NCBI GenBank assembly: GCA_007133065.1
Contig: SLNJ01000105.1
Span: forward strand, 1 to 40,543
DNA length: 40,543 bases
Origin: Opitutales bacterium
Lineage (GTDB): Bacteria; Verrucomicrobiota; Verrucomicrobiia; Opitutales; Oceanipulchritudinaceae
Reading direction: 5' to 3'
The notes below the pieces were generated by a model. That model searched no databases. It saw only the letters and a program-made list of their open reading frames with translations, and had not been told where the DNA came from. Both the position numbers and the translations under genes were made by a program. This document shows positions 1-9,032 of this stretch, in pieces; the first letter of the stretch is position 1, and every line of letters starts with the position of its first letter.

Positions 1-45
1 AGACCGCCGGAGCTCGGACTGCATTGAAGCGGCACAGGGCGCGCG

Positions 46-2001
46 TTACCTCGAATGCGCGCACGGCATGGACACGTCGCTGCGGGTCACCGGGAGCCGT
101 ACCGTGAAGCGACACCCCCCTTCGGGAAGGTTGTTCATAGAGACGGTTCCCCCGTGGAGCTCCACGAGGGTTTTGACGATATGGAGCCCGATGCCGGTGC
201 TGCCCTCCTCGCTCGTGGGACGGGCGGAAAGCGTCTGGAAAGGACGAAACATCAAGTCCTGCTCCGATTCGGAAATACCCGGCCCCTGGTCGGCGATGTG
301 GATTGCGATCGCGTCGGCGTCGGATTCCGCGCTCAGGGTGATCGTCGTGTCTGCCGGAGCGAACTTGGAGGCGTTGCTGAGGAGATTGTCCACGATTTCG
401 CGCAACCGGATAAGATCCGCTTCGACCTTCAACCCCGACGGAATATCGCTCTGGAGCGATTGCTGCTTGACCTCGAGCCTCCGGCGCCACTCATTGCCGG
501 TTTCCTCGAGAAACTCGGTGAGGTCCACAAGAACCGGAAAAATCTCAAGGCTGCCACGCTCGATCACCGCTGCGCTCATCAACTCGGTGAGTGTATCGAA
601 CAGATCCTTGCTCGCCTTGAGCGCCATCGACACCGTCTCTTCGAACGCGCGTTTGTCCCGGGAGGAATGCATCTCCTCCTCAACGATCTCCAGGCATTGC
701 CGAACGCCGCCGGCGAGGTTGCGCAGATCGTGAGCGGCCATCTTGAGGATCATCGACTTCTGCCGGCTCTCCTCTTCGGCAAGGTCGCGCAAGCGCTCGA
801 CCTCCCGGAGGGCCTCCTCGAGTTTCCCGCTGCGGATGCGCTCCTGCTCGGCGGCCTGATGCGCCTGCTCAACCTCATGGGTCACGCGCAGGGTTTCCAG
901 GTGACGCGCCGCGCGTTCCGAGAGCACCGTCTTTTCGAGCCTCGAGGATTCGAGCAGGTGGGTGTACGCATCTTTCCAATCGCCCCGCGCTTTACAGGCA
1001 TGCGCCAGGTCACGCCGAATCTCCACCAGGAGAGGCTTCAGATCGGCCCGCTCGGCGTGGTACAGCGCGTCAGTGAGCTCGTCGTGGCGTGTATCCGAGC
1101 CCTCCGGATGGATGCGCGCAATATGCTGGTGCACCAGCGCCTGACCACGGACGGATCCGGTTTCCTCGTAGAGGCGCAGTGATTCCGCGTACATCCCGGC
1201 GACTCCATCCATCTGCCCCGAATTCGCCATCAGGGTCGCAAGTCCGTCGATCGCATGGGCCAGGTGGGTCGGATCGCCGAACTCCCGCGCCGTCTCCAAC
1301 GCCGAGCGGCCGGTGGCAATCGCTTCATCGGTGCGGCCCAGGTTCCCCAGGGCGGTGGCCATGTTCATACGGGTTTTGATGACGCCCCGCAGGTTCTGCT
1401 CACGGTCGTATAGCCGCTCGGCCTGATGGTAGTAGTCGATTGCGGCCCCGGATTCTCCCCGTTGTTCGTGCAAGAACCCGAGGTTCAGCAGGGCGTGCGC
1501 CCGACCATCACTGGATTTCGCCCGATTCCACGCCTCGAGGCTCTCTTTGAGATACTCGGCAGCCCGTTCCGTTTCACCGAGGTAGATGAAATCGAGCGCC
1601 AGATTGTTGCAGAGGTGGGCGATCACTTCCGGTTCGCCGCACGCCCGGCCCTGCTCCAGTGCCTGCTGAAGGAATCGCACCGCGTCCGCGTATCGGCCGT
1701 GCTGCGAGGCGTCCATCGCGCGGATATTGTACGCCGAGGCGAGCAGCCTCGGGTCCGGGTTCTCCGCGAGGCCCGCCAGTGCCTGATCCAGAGCCTTGCG
1801 GGTGTCGTCGGACCGGGAGAGGACCTGCGCCGCGGATGCGCGAGTCAATTGGATCCGGATTGGTAGATCCCCGGCCGCGTCGTCGAGTGCTGCCTCGGCA
1901 CGATCCAGCAATTTGAGCGCCTCTTGCGGATGGTTCAGAAAGGTGCTCTTTGCCTCGTCCCACAACTCCTCGGCGATACGGCCTGATTCAGTCGGCGTCA
2001 T
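46..2001 (-). CDS. soluble TPR-repeat sensor histidine kinase
   Basis: This 651-residue protein has an N-terminal array of tetratricopeptide-like helical repeats (about residues 1-360), a charged coiled coil (about 365-415), a HisKA dimerisation segment with the phospho-acceptor His424 in MAAHDLRN, and a C-terminal HATPase domain. The ATPase shows the N box (EIVDNLLSNASKF, near 535), the G1 box (DQGPGIS, near 571) and the G2 box (GSTGIGLHIVK, near 600). I see no signal peptide or membrane segment, so it should act in the cytoplasm and sense its signal by protein contact or through the TPR surface. The ATG at 2001 is the only plausible start. It lies 153 bp beyond the nuoN stop in the same direction and may be read through from that operon or have its own promoter. 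No response regulator is adjacent, so its partner is unknown. The kinase call is firm; the signal is not known. Confidence 0.9.
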   Translation of the reverse strand: MTPTESGRIAEELWDEAKSTFLNHPQEALKLLDRAEAALDDAAGDLPIRIQLTRASAAQVLSRSDDTRKALDQALAGLAENPDPRLLASAYNIRAMDASQHGRYADAVRFLQQALEQGRACGEPEVIAHLCNNLALDFIYLGETERAAEYLKESLEAWNRAKSSDGRAHALLNLGFLHEQRGESGAAIDYYHQAERLYDREQNLRGVIKTRMNMATALGNLGRTDEAIATGRSALETAREFGDPTHLAHAIDGLATLMANSGQMDGVAGMYAESLRLYEETGSVRGQALVHQHIARIHPEGSDTRHDELTDALYHAERADLKPLLVEIRRDLAHACKARGDWKDAYTHLLESSRLEKTVLSERAARHLETLRVTHEVEQAHQAAEQERIRSGKLEEALREVERLRDLAEEESRQKSMILKMAAHDLRNLAGGVRQCLEIVEEEMHSSRDKRAFEETVSMALKASKDLFDTLTELMSAAVIERGSLEIFPVLVDLTEFLEETGNEWRRRLEVKQQSLQSDIPSGLKVEADLIRLREIVDNLLSNASKFAPADTTITLSAESDADAIAIHIADQGPGISESEQDLMFRPFQTLSARPTSEEGSTGIGLHIVKTLVELHGGTVSMNNLPEGGCRFTVRLPVTRSDVSMPCAHSR

Positions 2002-2092
2002 TTGTCCGAACAGCTTAAATCACTCAGAAGCGCGAATGCAATTCCCGAAGAGGCTCCCCGGCGGAGGGACTTGCTGGAGCACATCTCGGCCG

Positions 2093-2114
2093 CATCGGTC
2101 TGATGGAACCGATG
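2093..2114. repeat. small inverted repeat in the nuoN-kinase gap
   Basis: The 153-bp gap between nuoN and the TPR kinase (2002-2154) holds a 7-bp inverted repeat, CATCGGT and ACCGATG, separated by 8 nt. No T-run follows it on the minus strand, so it does not look like an intrinsic terminator. It could be an operator, an mRNA hairpin or chance. I see nothing else in this gap. Confidence 0.25.
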
Positions 2115-2154
2115 GCTGCCGCAACGTCGGGAATATCCCGCACCTGGCCGGCCC

Positions 2155-3651
2155 TCAGAACGCCGCGCCGACCGCTAGACGGATCGGTCCGAGCAGGATC
2201 CCGGGATAGCATCCGAGCACGATTGTGGCGGCGGCGAGGATCGAGCAGGTCCAGGTGCCGGTTTTCGAGGCGCGGATAACCGGGGTTCCTTCTGCTGCTT
2301 CGACAAAGAAGATCTGCTTCAGCACGAGCAGGTAGTAGTAAAGGGAGATCGCACTCATCACGAGGGCCAACAGAACCAGCCAAAGCATGCCGGGCTGGCC
2401 ACCCGGTGCCGCCTGCGCCCCCATGGCCGAGGTGAACAGGTAAAACTTTCCGAAGAATCCGGCGAGCGGAGGAAGCCCTGCGAGCGAGACGAAAAAAATC
2501 AGCATGGAGAACGAAAGCAGGGGCGCCTGGCGGCTCATCCCGGCGAAATCGGAGAGACGGTCTCCCTCCCGGGCGCGCAACACGACGGTGACAACGCCAA
2601 AGGCACCGAGCGTGGTCAATCCATAGATGACCACGTAGAACAGGACGGATGCCAGGGCGGCCGGGGTCGCCGCCATGAGCGCGATCAGCATGAAGCCGGC
2701 ATGACCAATTCCGGAATAGGCGAGAAGCCGCCGCACGCGGTTCTGCACCAACGCCGCCAGATTGCCGACGACCATGGAGAGCGCCGCCATCACGCCGATC
2801 AGCGGAACCCATCCGGGCTGAAAGCCACCCCACGCCGCCCCTCCTTCGGCGCCGGCAAAGCCGAGCAGCAGGACTTTCGCGAGAATAAAGAATCCAGCGA
2901 CCTTCGAGGCAGATGCAACCAATGCGGCAGCCGGAGCCGGTGCTCCCTGGTAGACATCCGGCGCCCACAGATGAAACGGTACGGCTGCGACTTTGAAGCC
3001 GAACCCCACGAGCGTCATAACCAGTCCGACAGCCAGTAAAGGCTCCATCCCTCCCGCCTGCATCGCAACACCGATTTCCCCCAACTCGGTGCTCCCGGAG
3101 AACCCGTAGATCAGGCTCAGGCCGAAGAGCAGGAATGCGGCGGAAACACTGCCGAAAAGGAAGTATTTCAGGGCGGCTTCGGCGGAGCGGATATCCGACC
3201 GTGCAAACCCGACCAGGACGTAGAGGGAAATCCCGGTCAGTTCCAGGCCGATAAACAGGACCAGCAATTCCTCGGTCCCCACGACCAGCATCATCCCGAT
3301 CGCAGCGAAGAGCATGACGGCGAAGTTTTCACCGACGTGGCGGACCGGACGGGTTTCCATCAGCATGAGAACGGCCACGAGCGTCATTGCCAGCAGAACC
3401 AGCTTGAAGAGCCGCGTGAGAGGGTCGAGAACGAGCATGCCGCCCGCGATACGCCCTTCCTGCGGCATAATCAGGATGATCAGCGCGGCGACCAGGATTC
3501 CCGCCGCGCAGAGGGAGGCGGAAGCAAGGGTGCCACCCGCCCCCGTCGCAGCCTTTCCGCGCCGCGCACAATCGATTCCGATTACAGCGAGGGCGGTGAC
3601 CAGCAGAACGATTTCCGGCAGAAGAAAAACGGTGAATTCAATGTAGTTCAT
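2155..3651 (-). CDS. nuoN: NADH-quinone oxidoreductase (complex I) subunit N
   Basis: NuoN is one of the antiporter-like membrane subunits of complex I, a proton channel next to NuoK in the membrane arm. The 498-residue product is almost entirely hydrophobic, with about 14 helices. It carries the expected charged residues: a Glu in the GLELTGISLY helix, the TM7 Lys in GFGFKVAAVPFHLW, the TM8 Lys in ASASKVAGF, and the C-terminal Lys of FFGKFYLF that is typical of NuoN rather than NuoM. Length matches the family (about 485-500). The ATG at 3651 lies 9 bp beyond the stop of the second nuoM. It is the last gene of the nuo operon. Confidence 0.95.
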   Translation of the reverse strand: MNYIEFTVFLLPEIVLLVTALAVIGIDCARRGKAATGAGGTLASASLCAAGILVAALIILIMPQEGRIAGGMLVLDPLTRLFKLVLLAMTLVAVLMLMETRPVRHVGENFAVMLFAAIGMMLVVGTEELLVLFIGLELTGISLYVLVGFARSDIRSAEAALKYFLFGSVSAAFLLFGLSLIYGFSGSTELGEIGVAMQAGGMEPLLAVGLVMTLVGFGFKVAAVPFHLWAPDVYQGAPAPAAALVASASKVAGFFILAKVLLLGFAGAEGGAAWGGFQPGWVPLIGVMAALSMVVGNLAALVQNRVRRLLAYSGIGHAGFMLIALMAATPAALASVLFYVVIYGLTTLGAFGVVTVVLRAREGDRLSDFAGMSRQAPLLSFSMLIFFVSLAGLPPLAGFFGKFYLFTSAMGAQAAPGGQPGMLWLVLLALVMSAISLYYYLLVLKQIFFVEAAEGTPVIRASKTGTWTCSILAAATIVLGCYPGILLGPIRLAVGAAF

Positions 3652-3660
3652 CCTGGACGG

Positions 3661-5139
3661 TTACTTGAGAAGGGAACTCATCAGGGCGCTGTCGAAGCTG
3701 CCGAGGATCAGGTCGAGCAGCGGTGTCGGATGCAGACCGACGGCCAGCGCGATCGCCATCAGGACGATCGCTCCCACACGCTCCGGCGCGGATATTGGAG
3801 GAAGCGCCGGCACTGTACCGGGGGAATCGGTGTTGTCGCCAAAGAAGGAGGCCTGGAGTGCCTTCAGGGTAAAGGCGACCGTTATGATCACCCCGGGACC
3901 GACCAGCAACAGGAGCAGCGGGATCGAATCCCAGGCGCCGAGCAGGATGGTCAACTCAGCGATAAATCCGCTGAAGCCGGGCAGCCCCATGGAAGCGGCG
4001 GAAGCCACGGTAAACGTGACCGCGGCAAAGGGAAGTGCCCGCGACAATCGGAGCTTGCCGAGGTCGGCCAGCTCCCGGGTGTGCGTTCGGTCATAGACCA
4101 TCCGCCCCACCACAGCAAAGAGTAGTGCGGCGATGATTCCGTGCGAAAACATCTGAAGGACGGCGCCGCCGATCCCCAGCGTGTTCAGCGTAAGCAGGCC
4201 GAGCAGCACGAAACCCATGTGACTGATACTCGAGTAGCCGATCACGAACTTCAGGTCGCGCTGCGCCAGAGCGGCAAGCGCCCCGTAGAGGATCCCGATG
4301 GCTGCGAGGACCGCGAAAGGGATCCGCCACTGCTCGAGCCCCTCGGGGAAAAAGGGCATCGCCACGCGCAAGGCGCCATAAGCGCCCAGTTTCATAACCA
4401 CGCCGGCGAGGAGCATCGACGCCGCCGTGGGAGCCGCGACGTGGCCGGTGGGGGCCCAGGTGTGGAACGGCCAGATCCCCGCCAATACGGCAAAACCGAG
4501 GAACATCATGGGAAAGGCCCAGGCCTGAAAAGCCGGCGCGTACGCCACCCCGGCCAGTTCAAACAGGTTGAAGCTGCCCAAGCCGGCGACAACATACGCT
4601 GCCATGGCTGCCGCCAGCACCAGCGCGCTTCCCAGGATCGAGTACAGGGTCAGTTTCATCGCGCCGTACTCCCGATTCGTGGAACCCCAGCCCGCGATCA
4701 GTAAATATTTGGGGAGAATGACGATCTCGTAGAATACCAGAAACAGGAAGAGATCAAAGCTGACGAAGACGCCGTACGCCCCGCCGATGATGATGAGAAA
4801 AAGGGCGAAAAACTGCTTGGGGGACTTTTCGATGTTCCAGGAAAATAGCACGCCGGTGATCGCGATCACACCGGTGAGCAGCAGCAGAACAAGGCTGATT
4901 CCATCTGCCGCCAGATGGAACCCGATCCCGAGCGCCGGGATCCAGTCCCGCTCGACGACGAACTGGAACGGCTCCGCGCCCGCGCCCCGCTCGAAGAGGA
5001 AGAACGCAGCCAGTGCGATGCCAAACCCGATGCAGGCCGCCGCGAGCGCGACGATCCGCGCAAGCATCTTGCGGTGGGGCGGCAGCAGAAGCAGCACTGC
5101 AGCACCCGCGAATGCCGAGATGAATGTCCACTCGATCAT
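3661..5139 (-). CDS. nuoM: second NuoM-type antiporter subunit of complex I (NuoM2)
   Basis: This 492-residue polytopic membrane protein is a second NuoM-like proton channel, encoded directly after another nuoM. The start MIEWTFIS at 5139 forms an ATGA overlap with the preceding gene; the open frame runs further upstream, but only as overlap. The TM5 Glu (E138), the TM8 Lys (K250 in VVMKLGAYG) and the C-terminal Glu (E395 in GFIAELTIL) are present. The TM7 lysine that is nearly universal in these channels is not: FLGFAVLAGIWPF aligns with FLGLAVKVPVFPF of the upstream copy, putting Leu219 at the Lys position. An extra Lys (K144, ILPKYLL) sits six residues after the TM5 Glu. I believe similar TM7 sequences occur in other NuoM subfamilies, so this may be a lineage trait, not damage. 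The gene is intact. Confidence 0.9.
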   Translation of the reverse strand: MIEWTFISAFAGAAVLLLLPPHRKMLARIVALAAACIGFGIALAAFFLFERGAGAEPFQFVVERDWIPALGIGFHLAADGISLVLLLLTGVIAITGVLFSWNIEKSPKQFFALFLIIIGGAYGVFVSFDLFLFLVFYEIVILPKYLLIAGWGSTNREYGAMKLTLYSILGSALVLAAAMAAYVVAGLGSFNLFELAGVAYAPAFQAWAFPMMFLGFAVLAGIWPFHTWAPTGHVAAPTAASMLLAGVVMKLGAYGALRVAMPFFPEGLEQWRIPFAVLAAIGILYGALAALAQRDLKFVIGYSSISHMGFVLLGLLTLNTLGIGGAVLQMFSHGIIAALLFAVVGRMVYDRTHTRELADLGKLRLSRALPFAAVTFTVASAASMGLPGFSGFIAELTILLGAWDSIPLLLLLVGPGVIITVAFTLKALQASFFGDNTDSPGTVPALPPISAPERVGAIVLMAIALAVGLHPTPLLDLILGSFDSALMSSLLK

Positions 5140-6686
5140 GGCATGAGCTGGAATGTGATGATCACGGTCTCGTTGAAAAGGTTGAGGAGCGGCGCGGGGA
5201 AGATCCCGATGAGAAACATGAGCGCGACCGCCGGTGCCACGATCAATCGCTCGCGAACCGACAGATCCGGGAATGCACGCCAATCGGGGTTCAACGGCCC
5301 CGAGAAGACGCTGGCGAGAATGCGCAGGATGAACACCGCCGTGACCAGCAGTCCGGGAAGGGCCAGAACAGCAGCCCATCCGTTTAGCGAGAACACGCCC
5401 TTGAAAATGAGGAACTCCCCGACAAACCCGTTGAGACCCGGCAGACCGAGCGAGGAGAAGAGGCTGATCCCCATCAGACCGCAGAGAACCGGGGCGACCT
5501 TGCGCAAGCCGCCAAAATCCGCCACGCCGCGCAACCCGCCGCTTCGCGTTTCGATGAACCCGACGAAGCAGAACAGAGCCGACGCGGTCAGTCCGTGGTT
5601 GAAGATCTGCAGGAAGACGCCGCTCAGGGCGGCCTCCCGGCCGGCGAGCCGTCCTCCATCAGGTTCGATCACCGTCACCACCGCGAACACGCCGAGCAGG
5701 CAGTATCCGAGGTGGTTGATCGAAGAGTAGGCAAGGATCCGTTTCAAATCGGTCTGAGCCAACGCGGCGAGGGCCGACAGGACGATCGTCGCCACCGCCA
5801 GCGCGAGCAGTACGGTCTGCATCGCCTGAATCTGTTCCGGAAAGACGGGGAGCAGAATCCGCAGAAATCCGTAGAGCCCCATCTTTGAGAGCAGTCCTGT
5901 CAGGACCATTGTCACCCCGATCGGCGCCTGGGTGTAGGCCTCGGGAAGCCAGGTGTGAAACGGGAACACGGGAACCTTCACCGCCAGACCGAGGAACACA
6001 GCTCCGAACACGATCAACAACAGCGTTTCCGATGCGAACCTGAAGGCAAAGCGTTCGCCGAGTGCCTCCGCCAACCCGTTGGTGCGCGCGAGTTCCGCCA
6101 GCGCGATGAAGTCGAACAGTCCCGTCGCCAGGTACAGGGCCAGGAATCCGAGGAGCATGGCTATGCTCCCGACGAACGTGTACAGGAAAAATTGGTACGC
6201 GGCCGCCGTCCGCGCCGGTCCCCCCCAGATCTTTATAAGGAGAAATGCCGGAATCAGACTCAACTCCCAGAAGAGAAACCATTGAACGAAGTTCAGCGAC
6301 AGAAAGACCCCGGTTATCATCGCCTGGAGGGTGAGCAGCAGCGCGTAGTACACGTTCCGGGTATCCGAGGCGGGGACCGGGACCGCCAGGGCGAACGGGA
6401 TGACGAGGGCGGTGAGCAGCACCAGGAGCAGGCTCAAGCCGTCCAACCCGAGGAAATGGTCCGCATTCAGAGCCGGGATCCACGAAACCCGCTCGACGAA
6501 CTGAAGCGCGCCCGACCCTGTGTCAAAGAGGCTCCAGAGAACGAGGGTGACCCCGAGCGATGCGAGAGCAAACCCGAGGGCCGTCCTCTGCGCGATGTGC
6601 GGCCGGTTCCGTGGCATCATGACCGTCACAACCGCACCCATCAGCGGCAGCACGATCAGAAGCGAAAGGAAAGGGAAAGCACTCAT
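5136..6686 (-). CDS. nuoM: NADH-quinone oxidoreductase (complex I) subunit M (first copy)
   Basis: The 516-residue product is a canonical NuoM, the middle antiporter-like proton channel of complex I. It has about 14 membrane helices, with Glu141 in the FWELSLIPAF helix, the TM7 Lys237 (AVKVPVFPFHTW), the TM8 Lys268 (LLSKMGLYG), the LKRILAYSSINHLGY segment, and Glu424 (FVGEFLIF) at the C-terminal side. I prefer the ATG at 6686 because it forms an ATGA overlap with the nuoL stop, the pattern used throughout this operon; an ATG two codons upstream (6692) is equally readable. The stop overlaps the start of the second nuoM by 4 bp, so the two copies are translationally coupled and probably made in equal amounts. 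The copies are clearly diverged, so this is not a recent duplication. Confidence 0.93.
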   Translation of the reverse strand: MSAFPFLSLLIVLPLMGAVVTVMMPRNRPHIAQRTALGFALASLGVTLVLWSLFDTGSGALQFVERVSWIPALNADHFLGLDGLSLLLVLLTALVIPFALAVPVPASDTRNVYYALLLTLQAMITGVFLSLNFVQWFLFWELSLIPAFLLIKIWGGPARTAAAYQFFLYTFVGSIAMLLGFLALYLATGLFDFIALAELARTNGLAEALGERFAFRFASETLLLIVFGAVFLGLAVKVPVFPFHTWLPEAYTQAPIGVTMVLTGLLSKMGLYGFLRILLPVFPEQIQAMQTVLLALAVATIVLSALAALAQTDLKRILAYSSINHLGYCLLGVFAVVTVIEPDGGRLAGREAALSGVFLQIFNHGLTASALFCFVGFIETRSGGLRGVADFGGLRKVAPVLCGLMGISLFSSLGLPGLNGFVGEFLIFKGVFSLNGWAAVLALPGLLVTAVFILRILASVFSGPLNPDWRAFPDLSVRERLIVAPAVALMFLIGIFPAPLLNLFNETVIITFQLMP

Positions 6687-8728
6687 ATCCATGCGAATAA
6701 GATGAACAGCAGAACCATCCCCGATCCTATGTAGACGAGGCGGGCCTGGATGTTGCGGTTGTGCGCTCCAGAGACCCGGCCCCCGGAACGGCGCAGGATC
6801 TCACAGCCGGAGTCGAACCCCTGGTTGAAAAGGCGGCGGTCGGTTATCTGGCTGAGCGCGGAGAGCAACAGGATAATGCGGGTGAGGGCGGCGACCATCC
6901 CGTTCCACACGAAACGGTCCAGGCCGTCCGCCGCGCGACCGGCTGCACCGTGGAGCGGGATGAGTGTGGCGTTGTAGAGCTCGTCGATATAGAGCCGATC
7001 GGCCAGGGCCCGGTAGAGACGCGGCAGTCGCCGTTCGAGCGGATCGGGGGCGCTTGCGCTGCCGGGAAGGCGGCGATAGACAACCCATGCCGTGCCGACG
7101 CCCGCGCCGACCAGAAGGATCGAGAGGAACATGAGCCCGAGCGTACCCGCGGTGAACAGGCGTCCAAAATCCACCGTGGCCGTCCCACCGGTGATGAACC
7201 GGTGAAACCAGGGCCAGGCCGGCGTCGCGAAGATCCCCAGGAGGACTGCGGCGGCGGCAAGCACAGCCAACGGCACCGTCATGATCCGGGGACTCTCGTG
7301 CGGTTTCGCGGCGGTTTCGGCGCGGGAGTTGCCGAAGAAGACGAAGCGCATCTGCCGGGTCATGTAGAAGGCGGTCAGCGCCGTTCCGGCCAGGGCCAGA
7401 TAGAACGGAACCGGCGACTGCGGCCATCCATGGACCACGTGCAGGATCTCCTCCTTGCTCCAGAAACCGGAAAAGAAGAACGGAAAGCCCGACAATGCCA
7501 TCATCCCGATCGCATACGTGGCGAAGGTGATGGGCATGAACCGACGGACGCTGCCCATCTTCCGGATATCCTGTTCATCACCGCATCCGTGAATAACGGA
7601 CCCGGCCCCAAGAAAGAGCAGGGCCTTGAAGAAGGCGTGAGCGATCAGGTGAACGATGGCTGCCGCGACGCCCCCTACGCCGAGTGCAAGCATCATGAAC
7701 CCGAGCTGTGAGACCGTGGAGTACGCGAGAATGCGCTTGATATCCGTCTGAGCGACGGCGATTGCGGCCGCAAACACCGCGGTGAACGCGCCGATCCAGG
7801 TGACCGTCGTCAAAGCGGTCGACACGAGGTCGGGCCCGGCGGTCGCGGCGAAAAGCGGGAATACCCGCGCGACGAGGAAGACGCCGGCCGCGACCATCGT
7901 GGCGGCGTGAATCAGCGCGCTGACAGGAGTCGGTCCCTCCATGGCGTCCGGCAGCCAGACGTGAAACGGAAACTGCCCGGACTTTCCCGCCGCGCCGCAG
8001 AACAAGAGCAGAGAGATCGCGGTGGCGAGCGCCATTCCCCCGATGGTGATGCCGGCGGCGAGTTGGGTGAGGGTTGATTGCTCGAGGATGCCGGCCCCTC
8101 CGGCGTAGAACTGAAGGGTACCGGCTTCCGCGTAAAGCCAGATCATGCCCAGGAAGAAACCGAGATCCCCGATGCGCGTGGTGATAAACGCCTTTTTCGC
8201 CGCGGCGACAGCACTCGGCTTGTGCGCCCAGAATCCAATCAGCAGATAGGATGCGAGTCCGACGAGCTCCCAGCAGATGAACAGGAGCAGCAGGTTGTTG
8301 GCAACCAGCAGTCCGAGCATCGCGGCCGAGAAGAGCGACAGAAATGCGAAGAACCGTACAAAATTGGCGTCGTTACTCATGTAGGCGACGCTGTAGATAC
8401 AGATCAAGAGTCCGACGAACGTCACCATGACGAGCATCGGAGCATTCAGCGGATCCAGGAGAAGCCCCAGCTCCAGGGAGGATGATCCGAAATTGAACCA
8501 GGTGAAGTTGAAGGTCTGGCGAACGATTTCGTCGCCGCCGCCGGACGATTTCAGAACAACCAGAAACAGTGCGGAGGCGATCAGGAACGCAACAGCCTGG
8601 GCGCCGATCGTCGCGGCTGCCGCGCGCCGCCGTCGTGATGGCGGGGATACGGTAACCCCGGCGGCCGCCGCCAAAGGCAGGACGGGAAGCAACCAGAGCA
8701 AATGAGCAATCCAGGATGCGTCAGCCAT
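6683..8728 (-). CDS. nuoL: NADH-quinone oxidoreductase (complex I) subunit L
   Basis: NuoL is the distal proton channel of complex I and carries the long lateral helix that runs along the membrane arm. The 681-residue product is longer than typical NuoL (about 610-650). The TM5 Glu is E154 (ICWELVGLASYL), and the TM7 Lys lies in GAAGKSGQFPFHVW. The C-terminal part from YIDELYN (residue 580) to the final membrane helix is about 100 residues and appears to contain roughly 25 extra residues (about 615-640, including LLLSALSQITDRRLFNQGF) compared with ordinary NuoL. That would lengthen the lateral helix, as expected if two NuoM subunits must be spanned. The ATG overlaps the nuoK stop by 8 bp (ATGGCTGA). 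Confidence 0.95.
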   Translation of the reverse strand: MADASWIAHLLWLLPVLPLAAAAGVTVSPPSRRRRAAAATIGAQAVAFLIASALFLVVLKSSGGGDEIVRQTFNFTWFNFGSSSLELGLLLDPLNAPMLVMVTFVGLLICIYSVAYMSNDANFVRFFAFLSLFSAAMLGLLVANNLLLLFICWELVGLASYLLIGFWAHKPSAVAAAKKAFITTRIGDLGFFLGMIWLYAEAGTLQFYAGGAGILEQSTLTQLAAGITIGGMALATAISLLLFCGAAGKSGQFPFHVWLPDAMEGPTPVSALIHAATMVAAGVFLVARVFPLFAATAGPDLVSTALTTVTWIGAFTAVFAAAIAVAQTDIKRILAYSTVSQLGFMMLALGVGGVAAAIVHLIAHAFFKALLFLGAGSVIHGCGDEQDIRKMGSVRRFMPITFATYAIGMMALSGFPFFFSGFWSKEEILHVVHGWPQSPVPFYLALAGTALTAFYMTRQMRFVFFGNSRAETAAKPHESPRIMTVPLAVLAAAAVLLGIFATPAWPWFHRFITGGTATVDFGRLFTAGTLGLMFLSILLVGAGVGTAWVVYRRLPGSASAPDPLERRLPRLYRALADRLYIDELYNATLIPLHGAAGRAADGLDRFVWNGMVAALTRIILLLSALSQITDRRLFNQGFDSGCEILRRSGGRVSGAHNRNIQARLVYIGSGMVLLFILFAWI

Positions 8729-9032
8729 TCAGAACATTGAATTTGAGCGGGTTGATCGAACGGTAGTGGCGGTAGATCATGATGATCAGTGCCAGACCCA
8801 CGGCGGCCTCGGCGGCGGCGACCGCGATGGAGAAGAGCACGAAAAGCACCCCGGTGAGCGCTTCCGGATTCGCGCCGAAACGCCAGAATGCGACAAAATT
8901 GAGGTTTGCGGCGCTGAGCATCAGCTCAATGCCGATCAGGATCATGATCGCGTTGCGCCGGGTGAGCACCGCGGCCAGCCCCAGAGCAAAGAGCAGGGCG
9001 GAGACCAGAAGAAACGATTCCAGCGTAATCAT
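8721..9032 (-). CDS. nuoK: NADH-quinone oxidoreductase (complex I) subunit K
   Basis: The 103-residue, three-helix protein matches the NuoK/ND4L family in length and pattern: MITLESFLLVSALLFALG at the start, the acidic helix ILIGIELMLSAANLNFVAF with its conserved Glu, and a second buried Glu in AVAAAEAAVGLALI. These glutamates form part of the central polar axis of the membrane arm that links quinone chemistry to proton channels. The start overlaps the nuoJ stop by 4 bp (ATGA) and the end overlaps nuoL by 8 bp, so expression is coupled on both sides. Confidence 0.95.
   Translation of the reverse strand: MITLESFLLVSALLFALGLAAVLTRRNAIMILIGIELMLSAANLNFVAFWRFGANPEALTGVLFVLFSIAVAAAEAAVGLALIIMIYRHYRSINPLKFNVLNG

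Noticed and set aside
3661-6686. Treating the two nuoM genes as a recent tandem duplication or assembly artefact.
   Set aside because: The proteins differ through most of their length and at key residues, and both have proper starts, stops and overlaps.
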